Both the position numbers and the translations under genes were made by a program. From the NCBI GenBank assembly GCA_963802745.1, contig CAWDKL010000040.1:15096-79095 (forward strand): a stretch of DNA of 64,000 nucleotides, given 5' to 3'. The notes beneath the pieces are model-generated. The model saw only the letters and a program-made list of their open reading frames with translations, ran no database searches and was not told the DNA's origin. Positions 7,392 to 18,300 of the stretch are shown here, piece by piece. The stretch comes from JAJPKK01 sp963802745 (lineage in GTDB: Bacteria; Pseudomonadota; Alphaproteobacteria; Rhizobiales; Xanthobacteraceae). How positions within the stretch are numbered: the stretch's first letter is position 1; each line of letters begins with the position of its first letter.

Positions 7392-7422
7392 GATAATTAT
7401 CGTAAAAATGCGATAGCGTCAA
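7392..7422 (-). promoter_or_regulatory. promoter and probable operator of the toxin-antitoxin operon
   Basis: On the minus strand TTGACG (7422-7417) and TAATTA (7399-7394) are 17 bases apart, a good sigma-70 pair. The perfect palindrome GATAATTATC (7392-7401) covers the -10 box, which is where an autoregulating XRE antitoxin would bind. The toxin ATG lies 17 bases beyond the palindrome. Confidence 0.5.
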
Positions 7423-7566
7423 CATGCCAAGGCCGAAACGGCGGCCAAAGGCAAGGGCCTTCGACGGGAGCGCCCCCCAGGATCGGTCGCCAACGACACC
7501 GGTTCTCGCCGGCGTACCGGCGGCAACGGCGGTAGCATCAACCGGCTTTCGCCTTCGCATGTGCGC

Positions 7567-7593
7567 GGCGCAATGCGCTTCGCTTATTGCGCC
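7567..7593. repeat. GGCGCAAT hairpin repeat
   Basis: GGCGCAAT (7567-7574) and ATTGCGCC (7586-7593) form an eight-base-pair stem in the gap between the toxin promoter and the 3' end of the aas-like gene. Hairpins of this wording are common dispersed repeats. It may help end transcription of the leftward aas-like gene, but no T-run follows. Confidence 0.45.
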
Positions 7594-7615
7594 CTACGCC
7601 GGCCCTACGCGCTTC

Positions 7616-10600
7616 TCACGACGCCGCGGCCACCTTTTCGGAAAAGTATTCCCGCGCTAGTTTGGTCACGGCGACATTGTCCACCTTGCCGGTGCCGAGC
7701 AGCGGGATTTGCTCCAGCACAAATATGTCGCTCGGGATCATCAAGTCGGAGGCCCCCTTCGACTTGGCGAAGGCCTGGAAGGCGGCGCGCCTGGCGGCAG
7801 GGGCCTGGGTGTACAGGATCAGGCGCTCGCCCTTGCGCGCATCCGGCACGGTGGCGGCGGCCGACAGCGCGTCCGGCCACAGCTCGGCCGCCAGCATTTC
7901 GACCGCGGCGAGCGAGATCATCTCGCCGCCGATCTTGGCAAAGCGCTTGGCGCGTCCCTTGATGGTGACGAAGCCTTGCGCATCGATGGTGACGATGTCG
8001 CCGGTGTCGTGCCAGCCCTCCGGCGGCCGTTCGATCACGCCGGGATTCTCCGCCCGCACGTAGCCCAGCATCACGTTGGGACCGCGCACGAACAGACGCC
8101 CGCCCTCGGCGACGCCGGGCACCGGTTCGAGCCGCCCCTCGACACCCGGCATCAGCCGGCCGACCGTGCCGAATTTGTTGAACATCGGCGTGTTGATGGC
8201 CAGCACCGGCGCGGTCTCGGTGACGCCGTAGCCCTCAAGAATGCGCAGGCCGAATTTCTCCAGATAGGTGCGGCGCGTCAATTCCTTGATCGGCTCCGCG
8301 CCGGCCAGGATGTAGCGCAGCGAGCGGAAATCATAGTCGTTGGCCATCCGGGCATAGCCCGCCAGAAAGGTGTCGGTGCCGAACATGATGGTGGCATTCA
8401 CGCCGTAGACCAGTTCGGGCACCGTCCGGAAGTGCAATGGCGAGGGATAGAGATAGATGCGCACGCCGAACACCAGCGGCAGGATCAGCCCGACGGTCAG
8501 CCCGAAGGAGTGAAACACCGGAAGCACATTGAAAACCTTGTCGGTGCGGCCGAAATCGATGCGGGCCGCCGCCTGCGCGGCGTTCGCCAGCATGTTCCGG
8601 TGCGACAGCACGACTCCCTTAGGCACGCCCTCCGATCCGGAGGTGAACAGGATCGCGGCCGGATCGTCGGGATCGCGCTTGACCAGCGGCTTGCCGGCGG
8701 CAAGCAAGCCGCGCAGCTTGTCGGCGAGGCCAACGGTTTTGCGCACGTCCTCCAGATAGACGATGCCGACCGCGCCGGCGAGCTGGTCGATCAGCGGTCC
8801 GAGCTGGCCTTTCTCGACAAAGGTGCGTGAGGTGACGATCGTGCGGAGATCGGCGGCCCGGCAGGCCGTCAGGATATTGGCGGCGCCTGCGGTAAAATTG
8901 ATCATCGCCGGCACCCGCCCGGCCGACATCAGCCCGACCACGGTCACCGCGACCGCGTTGCTGTTGGGCAGCATCACGCCGATCGCCTTGCCTTGCGCCG
9001 CGTACGGCATGAGCTTGCGGCCAAGCACCGCGGCGCCGCGCAGCAGATTCTTGTAGCTGAGCGCGCCGCTCACCGGATCTTCCACCGCGATGTGGTCGCC
9101 GCCGTGGATTTTGGCGGCGCCGATGATCGCTTCGACCACGGTGCGGTCAGTCGCGGTGGTGCGGAACACCAGATCCGACATGATCCCGTAAAGTGCGCTG
9201 CCGGCCGCGCGGCGGCGGGCCTTGCCTTTCAGCGCCGGATCGATCGCGAGCTTGACAGGTTCCAGCACGGTCGCGGTCACCTTGGGAAACCAGCGCCGCG
9301 GCGCCTGCTCGCGCGACAACAGGCTAAAGGGCGTGCGCTCCAGGCCGGCGATGCGGATCGGCACCACCGCGGCCTGCGATTTATCGGCGATCAGGCCGGC
9401 GCCGTCATACACTTTCATCAAGCTGCCGGTGACGGTGATGCGTCCCTCGGGGAAGATCACCAGCGGATGGCCGGCCTCGACCATCTTGACGAGCGAGCGG
9501 ATCATCATCGGCTTGAGCGGGTCGAGCGGCACCGCGTTGGCAAAACGCAGGAACGGCTTCACCCACCAGCGCTGCGCGATGCTGCGGTCGATGGCGAACA
9601 CCGGCGGTTTATGCATCAGCGTCGCCGCCAATGCGGCATCGAGAAAGCTCACATGGTTGAGCGCGATGATGACCGGCGTTCCGGCCATTTCGATATTGTC
9701 CAGGCCCTTCACCTCGAGACGATAGAACGCGCGGAAGATGATCGACAGCAGGTCGCGCACGGCGTTAGACGGCATGGTGCGGGCGACCACGATCGCCGCC
9801 ACCAGGCTCGCGGCGCCGATACCGAGGAACAGCGTCGAAAGGCTCGGCGCATAGGCCCCGAACAGCGCTTCGTTCTGCAACAGCCCGACCACCACCGTAC
9901 CGGCCGCCATAAAGCCGGCATTGAGCACGTTGCACGCCGCGACCACGCGGGCGCGGTGGTCGGGGCCGGCCCAGGCCTGCAGCGCGGCAAATGACGGCAC
10001 GATGAACAGGCCACCGGAGATGGCGAGACCGGCGAGGTCGATCGCAATGCGCAAGCCCTGCGGGTTAGCCAGCACCGCGCGGACACCGATCGGGCTTGCG
10101 GCCGGCACCAGCGTGTGCATCGCCCAGCCGAGGTCGAGCGCGAACAGGCCGAGCAGAACCGCGCCGACCGCGGTCGGCAGCAGGATGATCCGCCCGGCCG
10201 CCAGCCAGGCGGCGAGCCCGGAGCCCGCCGCGATCGCGACCGTGAAGATCGCCAGGAATAAGGTACCCACGTCCTCGGTGCCGTTGAACCCGGTCTTCAC
10301 CAGCGGCAGCAGCAGCGACAGCACGACGGCGCCGACCACCCAGAACCAGCTGGTGACAATGCCGGCCCACCACAGCCGGGAATCCGCCCAAATATGTTTG
10401 AGCATGTCGGCGGTCGAGCGCGCAATATTCCACTGCACGATCAAGTCGGGCGCGCCCTCGCCGGTGGGCGGGATCATCCGGCTCGCGCCCCAGCACAGCA
10501 GCGCAAAGGTCATGATCAGGACGCCGAAGACCGCCGGATTGCCGCCGTCGCGTGCCACATAGCTCGCCAGGATGGCGCCGCCCATGATCGCCGCGAACGT

Positions 10601-11041
10601 GGCAGCCTCGATCAACGCGTTGCCGGTGGGGAGTTCCGCGCGGGCGAGATGATCGGGCAGGATGCCGTATTTGATCGGGCCGAACAGCGCCGAGATCACG
10701 CCGAACAGCGCCAGCGCGACGAACAGCACCGCCACCGCATGCGCCGCGAAGCCCGCGATCGCGATACCGACGACAAAAATCTCGGCGAATTTGAGCCGGC
10801 GCGCCACGACGGCCTTGTCGAAGCGGTCGGCAAGCTGCCCGCCGAGCCCGGACAGCATGAAGAACGGCGCCATGAAAATCGCCATCGCCAGCGTGTTGAG
10901 CGAGGCCGCGCCCTCGCTGCCGAGATGAAAGACAATGAGGAACCCGAGCGCGCTTTTGAGGAAATTATCGTTGAACGCCGAGAAGAACTGGCACCAGAAC
11001 AGCGGCGCGAAGCGCCGGGACATCATGAGGTGGTTCGACAT
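7616..11041 (-). CDS. aas: Aas-like fusion: lysophospholipid transporter, acyltransferase and acyl-ACP synthetase
   Basis: This 1141-residue inner-membrane protein has three parts. Residues 1 to about 420 are an LplT-like MFS transporter (APLFWCQFFSAFNDNFLKSAL). About 440-640 is a PlsC acyltransferase with NHVSFLDA near 462 and FPEGR near 529. From about 690 it is an AMP-forming acyl-CoA/ACP synthetase with ILFTSGSEGVPKGVVLSHRN near 795 and HDTGD. Such proteins flip lysophospholipids inward, activate fatty acids and re-acylate them. The ATG at 11041 (MSNHLMMSRRF) was chosen because it starts directly before the first helix; codons upstream to 11176 lack similarity. It is divergent from a TetR-family gene, with three operator-like palindromes between, so TetR control is likely. 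Confidence 0.87.
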   Translation of the reverse strand: MSNHLMMSRRFAPLFWCQFFSAFNDNFLKSALGFLIVFHLGSEGAASLNTLAMAIFMAPFFMLSGLGGQLADRFDKAVVARRLKFAEIFVVGIAIAGFAAHAVAVLFVALALFGVISALFGPIKYGILPDHLARAELPTGNALIEAATFAAIMGGAILASYVARDGGNPAVFGVLIMTFALLCWGASRMIPPTGEGAPDLIVQWNIARSTADMLKHIWADSRLWWAGIVTSWFWVVGAVVLSLLLPLVKTGFNGTEDVGTLFLAIFTVAIAAGSGLAAWLAAGRIILLPTAVGAVLLGLFALDLGWAMHTLVPAASPIGVRAVLANPQGLRIAIDLAGLAISGGLFIVPSFAALQAWAGPDHRARVVAACNVLNAGFMAAGTVVVGLLQNEALFGAYAPSLSTLFLGIGAASLVAAIVVARTMPSNAVRDLLSIIFRAFYRLEVKGLDNIEMAGTPVIIALNHVSFLDAALAATLMHKPPVFAIDRSIAQRWWVKPFLRFANAVPLDPLKPMMIRSLVKMVEAGHPLVIFPEGRITVTGSLMKVYDGAGLIADKSQAAVVPIRIAGLERTPFSLLSREQAPRRWFPKVTATVLEPVKLAIDPALKGKARRRAAGSALYGIMSDLVFRTTATDRTVVEAIIGAAKIHGGDHIAVEDPVSGALSYKNLLRGAAVLGRKLMPYAAQGKAIGVMLPNSNAVAVTVVGLMSAGRVPAMINFTAGAANILTACRAADLRTIVTSRTFVEKGQLGPLIDQLAGAVGIVYLEDVRKTVGLADKLRGLLAAGKPLVKRDPDDPAAILFTSGSEGVPKGVVLSHRNMLANAAQAAARIDFGRTDKVFNVLPVFHSFGLTVGLILPLVFGVRIYLYPSPLHFRTVPELVYGVNATIMFGTDTFLAGYARMANDYDFRSLRYILAGAEPIKELTRRTYLEKFGLRILEGYGVTETAPVLAINTPMFNKFGTVGRLMPGVEGRLEPVPGVAEGGRLFVRGPNVMLGYVRAENPGVIERPPEGWHDTGDIVTIDAQGFVTIKGRAKRFAKIGGEMISLAAVEMLAAELWPDALSAAATVPDARKGERLILYTQAPAARRAAFQAFAKSKGASDLMIPSDIFVLEQIPLLGTGKVDNVAVTKLAREYFSEKVAAAS

Positions 11042-11310
11042 GGTGTGCGCTTTCGATTGGGTTGATGGCATGGCGTGCGCGCGGCCCAAGGGAGTTGCGA
11101 AACAAGGACACAGCGAACAACGCGCTGTTGGCATGAAAATCAGCGCGCATCCGGATGTCATCGTCCGCGACGGCATCCTGGATGCTTGCGCGGCTTTTCC
11201 GTGTCCGACGGGCTGCGGGGCGGCCGGATGGCGGCTACCTCTTCTCCGGCCGCCGCGGCAGGGCCGCGGGCCAGCGCGAACATGATTGAACCGGACTCCC
11301 CCCTTCGTTA

Positions 11311-11373
11311 TGAACGATGTTCATGTAACCAAAGTTTTGAACGATGTTCAATTGCGATATTGAACGTCGTTCA
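11311..11373. promoter_or_regulatory. three TetR-type operator palindromes
   Basis: TGAACGATGTTCA occurs at 11311-11323 and 11338-11350, and TGAACGTCGTTCA at 11361-11373. All fit TGAAC-N3-GTTCA. They lie between the divergent aas-like and TetR genes, starting 22 bases before the TetR ATG at their closest. Three evenly spaced sites suit a TetR protein that represses itself and the fatty-acid gene. Confidence 0.65.
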
Positions 11374-11394
11374 CACAAAATCGTGAACGCACCG

Positions 11395-12067
11395 ATGACG
11401 ACGACCGCCGAACGCCGGCAACGGCTGAGAGACGCGCTGATTGCCGCCGCCGAACGCACGATCGAGACCCAAGGCCTCGGCGGCCTGAAGGCGCGTGCGC
11501 TGGCCGATAAGGCCGGCTGTGCGGTCGGCGCCATCTACAACGTGGTGGCCGATCTCGACGACCTGATCCTCGCAGTGAACGCCCGCACGCTCGCCGCGCT
11601 CGAGCGCGAACTTGCCGCCGCCGAGGAGACGATTGGAGTGGTCGCAGGGAGCCGCCCCGGTCGATCGGCTGGTGCGGCTGGGGACCGCCTATCTGGCCTT
11701 CGCTTCCGACCATCGGTTGCGCTGGCGCGCGCTGTTCGAGCACCGGATGCCGCAGGGAAAACCCATGCCCGATCACTATATCGCGGAGCAGGGACGGCTG
11801 TTCGGATACATCGAGCAGCCGCTGGGTGAGCTGCAGCCGCTGCTCACCGACGAGCGGCGGGCGCTGGTGGCACGCTCGCTGTTCTCGGCCGTCCACGGCA
11901 TGGTGATGCTGGGGCTGGAGGAGAAGCTGCTGACGGTTCCGCCGGAAACCCTGCGCGAGCAGGTCGCCTTCATCGTCGCGGCGATCGGCCGCGGGTTGCT
12001 GGCGGACGTCGGCGACACGGCGGCGCGGCCGCATTCGCCGGCCCCGCGCAAGCCCTCGCGACGATGA
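11395..12067 (+). pseudogene. TetR-family regulator, frameshifted
   Basis: The first frame, from ATG 11395, encodes a TetR DNA-binding domain (RQRLRDALIAAAERTIETQ, LKARALADKAGCAVGAIYNV, DLDDLILAVNARTL). The C-terminal ligand domain continues in another frame from about 11630 (APVDRLVRLGTAYLAFASDH, RALFEHRMP, MVMLGLEEKLL) to the stop at 12067. The two parts join naturally with one base corrected near 11630. Restored length would be about 223 residues, normal for TetR proteins of the WHG-domain type. The target is probably the operator set just upstream. The break may be a sequencing error. Confidence 0.75.
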
Positions 12068-12129
12068 CGGCGGCAATGAAATACCGAAAAATAGTTGTTG
12101 CGGCGGCGCACAACCGGTGAATGCGGAAT

Positions 12130-12295
12130 TTTATCCCTCCCCGTCTTCGGGGAGGGTGGCGCGCTCTTGCGCGCCGGGTGGGGCTACGAGGCTGAGTGGG
12201 GGCTACGGGATTGTGAGCCATCCGATAGAGGGCAAGAGACCCCACCCGGCCGCGCTTCGCGCGTCCACCCTCCCCGAAGACGGGGAGGATAAAAC
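12130..12295. repeat. MITE-like palindromic element
   Basis: The 493-base gap before tldD holds an element of about 165 bases whose ends are near-perfect inverted repeats. TTTTATCCCTCCCCGTCTTC at the left is mirrored by GAAGACGGGGAGGATAAAA at the right, and the match continues inward through GGGTGG and CCGGGTGGGG/CCCCACCCGG. Each arm also contains its own CCCCGTCTTCGGGG hairpin. No coding capacity is seen. Bases 12296-12560 hold nothing I can identify. Confidence 0.6.
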
Positions 12296-12560
12296 GCCAC
12301 ATCACTGAAGTGTATCGTCGATTGAGCGGTCGCCCTTCACCCCGCTCTCGGGGGGTATGCCAGCTTTCGAAGCACTAAAAGCGCCGCGTTTCCTATGCCG
12401 CCGGCCTCTGCAACGACTGCAATAGCACTGCATCGCCCCCAAGCAAGCCTCCTGCGGGCAGCATGGACAGCTTACCGCCTCCTACCGCCGCCGTCCCCTC
12501 GCGCATTGCGGCCGCAAGGCCTATGTTGGGTTTCGTTCGCCGCAACGAGGGAACCGCCCG

Positions 12561-14006
12561 ATGACGTCGCCTGCTGCTGCCCCTGTTTCCAGCCCCGCCT
12601 CGCTGATCGAGCGCGCCGGCCTCGACCGCACCCGGCTTGCCGGCATCCTGGCGCATGGGCTCGATGGCGCCGACGACGGCGAACTCTATCTGGAATACCG
12701 CCAATCCGAGGTGCTGGGCTTCGATAATGGCCGCCTCAAGCAGGCGACCTACGACACCTCGCAAGGGTTTGGCCTGCGCGCCGTCAAGGACGAGGCCGTC
12801 GGCTATGCGCATGCCTCAGATGTATCCGAGGAGGCGATCCGCCGCGCCGCGGAATCGGTGCGCGCCGTCAAGGGCGGTTATGCGGGGCACGTTGCGGCCG
12901 GCCCGGCGCGCAGCAATGCGCGGCTTTATACCGACGACAATCCGCTCGTGAGCCTGCCCTTCGAGGCCAAGGTGAAACTGTTGCAGGACATCGACGCCTA
13001 TGCGCGCGCCAAGGATGAACGGGTGCGGCAGGTGACGGCGAGCGTCGCCGCCACCTGGCAGGTGATCGAAATCCTGCGCCCTGACGGCGAAATTTTTCGC
13101 GACGTGCGCCCGCTGGTGCGGCTCAACGTATCGATCGTCTCAGGCCAAGGCGACCGCCAGGAAACCGGCAGCCACGGCTATGGCGGACGCGAGAGCTATG
13201 AGCGCTTCGTCGCCGAGGGCATGTGGCGGCACGCCGTGGATGACGCGGTGCGCCAGGCGCTGGTCAATCTCGAATCGGTGCCGGCCCCGGCCGGCGAAAT
13301 GGACGTGGTGCTCGGCCCCGGCTGGCCCGGCGTGATGCTGCACGAGGCGGTTGGCCACGGGCTCGAGGGCGATTTCAACCGCAAGAAGACCTCCGCCTTC
13401 GCCGGCCTGATGGGCCAGCAGGTGGCGGCGCGCGGCGTCACCGTGGTGGACGACGGCACCATGGCCTCGCGGCGCGGTTCGCTGTCGATCGACGACGAGG
13501 GCACGCCGACCAACCGCACCGTGCTGATCGAGGACGGCATTTTGGTCGGCTACATGCAGGACCGCCAGAACGCCCGCCTCATGAACATGCGCCCGACCGG
13601 CAACGGCCGGCGCGAAAGCTTTGGCCACGTGCCGATGCCGCGCATGACCAACACCTACATGCTTTCGGGCGGCCGCGACCCGGCGGAAATCCTGGCCTCC
13701 GTGAAGAACGGCATCTATGCGGTGAGTTTTGGCGGCGGCCAGGTCAACATCACCTCCGGCAAATACGTGTTCCAATGCACCGAGGCCTACCGGATCGAGA
13801 ACGGCAAGGTCGCCGCCCCCGTGAAGGGCGCCATGCTGATCGGCAACGGCCCGACCGACCTCAACCGCATCACCATGGTGGGCAACGACATGGCCCTCGA
13901 CCCTGGCATCGGCACCTGCGGCAAGAACGGCCAGGGCGTCCCGGTGGGCGTCGGCCAGCCGACGCTGCGGATGGAGCGGATTACGGTGGGGGGGACGGGG
14001 GGATAG
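12561..14006 (+). CDS. tldD: TldD metalloprotease subunit
   Basis: This 481-residue cytosolic protein matches TldD across its length. The zinc site HEAVGHGLEGD is at about residues 261-271, preceded by GEMDVVLGPGWPGVMLHE, and followed by GTMASRRGSLSIDDEGTP and the C-terminal MVGNDMALDPGIGTCGKNGQ. TldD works with TldE (PmbA) as a peptidase that trims peptides such as microcin or RiPP precursors and CcdA. tldE is not in this window. No nearby gene shares its transcript: the next gene begins the AT-richer ietA region. RiPP processing is a possible link to the bufferin operon 9 kb away, but there is no direct evidence. Confidence 0.92.
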   Translation: MTSPAAAPVSSPASLIERAGLDRTRLAGILAHGLDGADDGELYLEYRQSEVLGFDNGRLKQATYDTSQGFGLRAVKDEAVGYAHASDVSEEAIRRAAESVRAVKGGYAGHVAAGPARSNARLYTDDNPLVSLPFEAKVKLLQDIDAYARAKDERVRQVTASVAATWQVIEILRPDGEIFRDVRPLVRLNVSIVSGQGDRQETGSHGYGGRESYERFVAEGMWRHAVDDAVRQALVNLESVPAPAGEMDVVLGPGWPGVMLHEAVGHGLEGDFNRKKTSAFAGLMGQQVAARGVTVVDDGTMASRRGSLSIDDEGTPTNRTVLIEDGILVGYMQDRQNARLMNMRPTGNGRRESFGHVPMPRMTNTYMLSGGRDPAEILASVKNGIYAVSFGGGQVNITSGKYVFQCTEAYRIENGKVAAPVKGAMLIGNGPTDLNRITMVGNDMALDPGIGTCGKNGQGVPVGVGQPTLRMERITVGGTGG

Positions 14007-14087
14007 GGGCAGGCAAGGACAGAGCGTCACAATCCTCCTTCGCCATTCCGGCGCAACGGATTAGCCTCCCGATACATCAGATGAAGC

Positions 14088-14116
14088 TTGACTCGCAACA
14101 TCTTAAGCGCTATGTG
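14088..14116 (+). promoter_or_regulatory. candidate sigma-70 promoter of ietA
   Basis: TTGACT (14088-14093) and TATGTG (14111-14116) are 17 bases apart and end 34 bases before the ietA ATG at 14151. The setting is right, but the -10 box is weak and no start site is known. Confidence 0.35.
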
Positions 14117-14150
14117 CACCTTGTGAAGACAAGGCGCAACAGGACTGGCC

Positions 14151-15316
14151 ATGGATCATTTTCCTATCATACAGGCGCTTTGCCGAGCGGCCCTAGGCCA
14201 GCCATCCCCGGCCGTGCGGAAGCAAATCGAGCGACTCCGGGACGCCTTGAGCAAGGACGGGGACGGCAGGGCCGCAGGCACATTAACCGGACTGCTTACT
14301 GCAGCGGATCGCACGGTTGAACTCACTCCAAGTCGGATCGCTCAATCGCGCGCCCAAGTTCCAGGCGAACTTCTGACTCGAAATACGCAGTTGCCCGTTG
14401 ACCGAGAAACGGCGGCCCCATTGGCGGGGGTGATCTTCCCGCTCGAAACCCATCCCAATCCGCCGCTCTTCAATGAAGTAGTTTCATCGGCTATCGCCTC
14501 GGTAATGGACGAGTGGATTAACCTACAAGCCCTCGCCGACGTTGGCGTCGAACCTGCCCGGACTTGTCTAATTTATGGGGTCCCGGGACGGGGAAGAACT
14601 TCGTCTAGCGTTATGGATCGCAGCTCAACTAGACCTACCCGTAGTGGTTGCAAAAATTGATGGCTTGGTCTCGTCATTTCTTGGAACAACCGCACGCAAC
14701 ATTGGTAGCTTGTTCGCGTTTGCCAACCGATATCGCTGCCTTCTGCTCCTTGACGAGTTCGACGCCGTCGCCAAGCTTCGCGATGACCCCCACGAAGTTG
14801 GCGAGATAAAACGAGTTGTGAATGCACTCTTGCAGAACCTCGATTTGCGCCACCAACTTGGTATCACGATTGGCATTACTAATCACCCTCGCCTTCTTGA
14901 TCCAGCTGTCTGGCGACGCTTTGAGGTTCAATTGGAGATACCTCGACCTGATTTCGCAGTCCGCGTCGAAATCGCCAGGGCTTTCATGCCGCCCGTCGCC
15001 GCACCGGACCCGCACCTGCGCCTCATCGCTTGGTTCACCGAAGGCGCAACTGGGGCCGAAATTCGAATCGCTGGTACGAACCTATAAGAAATCAACAGCC
15101 GTCCGTGCAGGAGAACCTCGACAACTGCTCGACACGCTGCGGCAGTTCGCAACACTCAACAGTGCTCGTATAGATCCAAAGCGTCGTGAACTATTGGTTG
15201 CTGATACGGGCGTACTCTTCAAGGCAATGAATCGAGATACCGCGCTGTGCTTAACTTACGAAGAAATTGGTGGAATTGCTGGTAAGGATAAGTTGAACCG
15301 TGAGTCAACAGATTAG
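14151..15316 (+). pseudogene. ietA: IetA-type AAA ATPase, frameshifted
   Basis: Three reading frames encode one AAA+ ATPase of about 385 residues. The first (14151 to about 14580) has MDHFPIIQALCRAALGQPSP and ends at the Walker A loop IYGVPG. A shift around 14580-14600 leads to RLALWIAAQLDLPVVVAKID, Walker B CLLLLDEFDA and ITNHPRLLDPAVWRRFE. A further shift near 15064 (one extra C) leads to ESLVRTYKKS and the stop at 15316. ATPase plus downstream subtilase is the layout of IetAS, first described on Ti plasmids for plasmid incompatibility and later reported as an anti-phage pair. With Walker A broken the gene cannot be functional as written. Confidence 0.75.
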
Positions 15317-15364
15317 CAAAAGCATCCAGGAAGAGACGGCTCCGATTGAGCAGGCAATGAGCCA

Positions 15365-18300
15365 TGGCTAGCCCAATTCAGATTATCCTTAACCAGGAGA
15401 ACTTCGAGCAAGCCCGAGAGGTCAGTGGGGGAGGGCCTAAAAAGGACTTTTTCGCCCAGAGCGATGATGCGTTTCGGATGCATAAGGACTTACTAACGAA
15501 TTAAGCTCAGGAACCTTGCGACGGCTATTGATGCCCAAGTCCAGGGTGACGTAGGGGTTATTAAAGTTATCCTGAGAAGGTCTGCTTGGGCAAAAAGTCA
15601 TCGCCCGACACGCTGTTCAAGCCGGAACGCACTCGACTTGTGGGAGGTGGAGATCTCGGTGAGATGTACTTTGAAGCCCGCCCGCGAATTCTGCGCATTA
15701 TAGCCCAGGATATCGCCGACGCCGAAAACAGTACAAACCTTAAGCGCGATAAAAATACCGGTAAAATGATCCCGCACCCATCGGCGGTGCGCAGCGAAGC
15801 GGGCGCCATCGAACGCATTGAGCTCTATGGTCCGACGGACCGCCGGAAATTTTCGGTAGAAGACGCAATAAATTGGCTTTCGAACCCTATGACTGGCAGT
15901 GGCTATCACGTTGAATTATTTCAGGTGCCCCCACCGCGAAGTCAGTGGGATGCGGTGGATCAAGGACACCAACGGCTATATTCCACATTCCTTGAGGGTT
16001 TGCTTAATCTTGGCCAAGGTCTCGAAGTCCAGCGCGTAAAGACACACGAGCCAGAACAGCCTCAACTTAGCGTTCGTGTTGGGCGGTCGATCCAACCTCC
16101 AGTCTTGATGCTCCAGGCTCCAACGGCAGACCGAAGGCGCGAGCGGCCTCTTGCTCCTTTTGACGACGATTCTAATCGTCATCGTCGGCTACTAACGTTT
16201 CTGGATCAGCATCCACTCGTTCGGCGCATTGAGCTTCCACCGATCCTTACGCGCACGATCGTTTGGAAAACCCATTCGGCGCAATCATCCGCTGGCAGGA
16301 CGCGTGTACATCCTGGAACGGTGGCTATTCCAATTCGAAATACTGCTAAAACTTATCCGAGGTTGGGCGTTATAGACGGTGGCATCGGCCCCGCGCTCTC
16401 TGATTGGATCGTCGAACGTTGGGATCTTCTGACCGAAGCGATACAAATTCTGACCACGGCACGTTCATCGGAGGATTGGCGGTAGGGGGTAATACCATAA
16501 ATGGATCAGATATCTGTCCTGAGCCCGATGGTGCGGAGATAGTAGATATTGCAATTTTTCCTGATGAAGGACGGCCGAAGGCCTTCCCAGCGTATTTCCC
16601 AAACGGGCTTTCAGATTTTTTCGATGAAATTGATAACGCCGTGGTTGATGCAAGAGCCCGGCATGGTACACGCATATTTAATCTGAGCCTCAACATTCAA
16701 CACCCGGCAACCCCTGACCGATACGGCCCATATGCAGCGCGTCTCGACGCAATCGCTGAGGCCAACAGCGCTGTATTTTTTATCTCCGCCGGCAACACAA
16801 CGTCTCAAGGCCAGCGCCAGGAGTGGCCGCAGGATGAAACACAGGCGCTGGTCGCGCTTGCCTCCGCTCGTAACGACGGGCTTCTGATGCCAGCAGAAAG
16901 TGTACGTAACGTCTCTGTCGCAGCATTAAATCCTCCGGGTATGCAAAACGGAGTCTCATACGCTCCTGCACGTTATTCACGCCGTGGCCCAGGCCTGCGC
17001 GCGGGCGTGAAGCCAGATCTTGCACATTTTGGAGGCTCTGGCTCGCCTCAGACGCCAATTGGTCACGGCCTTTTTTCGGTCAAACCAGATGGCTCGACCT
17101 GCGATGGATGTGGCACGAGCTATGCGGCTCCACTCGTAGCGAAAACGGCTGCGGTTCTCGACCAGAGCATTGAAGGCGAAGTTTCCCGCGAAACGCTGAT
17201 CGGCTTGCTGATACACCATGCACAGATGCCGGCAGTCCTCGCCACGAAGGCGCTATCGAGCATAGCACGTGATCTAGCCGGTTTCGGAATGCCGCCGTCT
17301 GCAAGTGACATCCTTGAGGGAGGTGACCATCAGATCACGCTTGTTTTTGCGGGTCCTCGGGAGAATCTGTGGGTGCGTCGGGGCTCCGAACGTCAGCCGG
17401 CACGCGCTCCATGAAGCTTCGAAAGCGAAAGAAATGCCGTAACTGGAAGGCTTTCTGGTGTTTGCATCAATCCCGTCACGACGGCTTCGGGTATGATGCC
17501 AAGGAACTGCCATTCGGCCTCGAAATAATCGAGGTTCGGATCGCGCTTCGAGCAGCCGTCCGTACGCGGCTGTACGGCGGATGCATCCGCAGGTGCATCC
17601 AGCCGTCGCTCTCGGTGAACCGAGTATGGCTGGGTGGCAAGCCCCGTCAAGGCTGGCCTTCGGCCCCCGCCTTCGGCGGCTGGAGGGCCTTGACGGAGCT
17701 TGCCACCCAGCCTTGTTCGCCACCAAGCGTTCGACGGCAAAGAGTGGCTGGAGTACGTCGGTGATCTCCGCAGCTGCCGGATTCCACCCACAGATTCTGC
17801 CGAGGAGGCGTTTTTGCTTCCCGCCTTAAGCGGGATCAGCAGATTTCCTTCGGATTTGCGTGGCCACCATCGCTTGTCAATGCGGGCGGAAAATGTAGAG
17901 GCGCGGCAAAACTAACACTTGTATCGACGCCTCCGCTGGATGCGCGATTTGGTTCAGAATTTGTTCGAATTAACATCGACGCTTCGCTCCAGCAAGAAAC
18001 CTTTGATAAGGCGGGAAAATCTGGCTGGAAGGGACAACTCGAACCAGTTTATCTGCCGGGAAGGGCGGACGCGCCGGCGATTGAGGCCGAGCGGATCGAA
18101 CATGGGCTAAAGTGGAGCCCCGTAAAACAGTATGCCCGAACAATACCGCAGGGGGCCGGCAAGTCGTCGAACTGGCGAATGTTTGTCAGCTACCTTACGC
18201 GATCTGGAGAAGGCATTCCCGATGAAGGTGTACCCTTTACCGCGATTCTAACCATCTCAGATCCGGATGGCAAAGCGGCTGTGTTTAATGATATGCGAGC

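Noticed and set aside
17349..17834. GCGGG on both sides of the repeat in ietS as a target duplication
   Set aside because: Removing the segment between them does not restore the reading frame, and a five-base GC motif is too common here.
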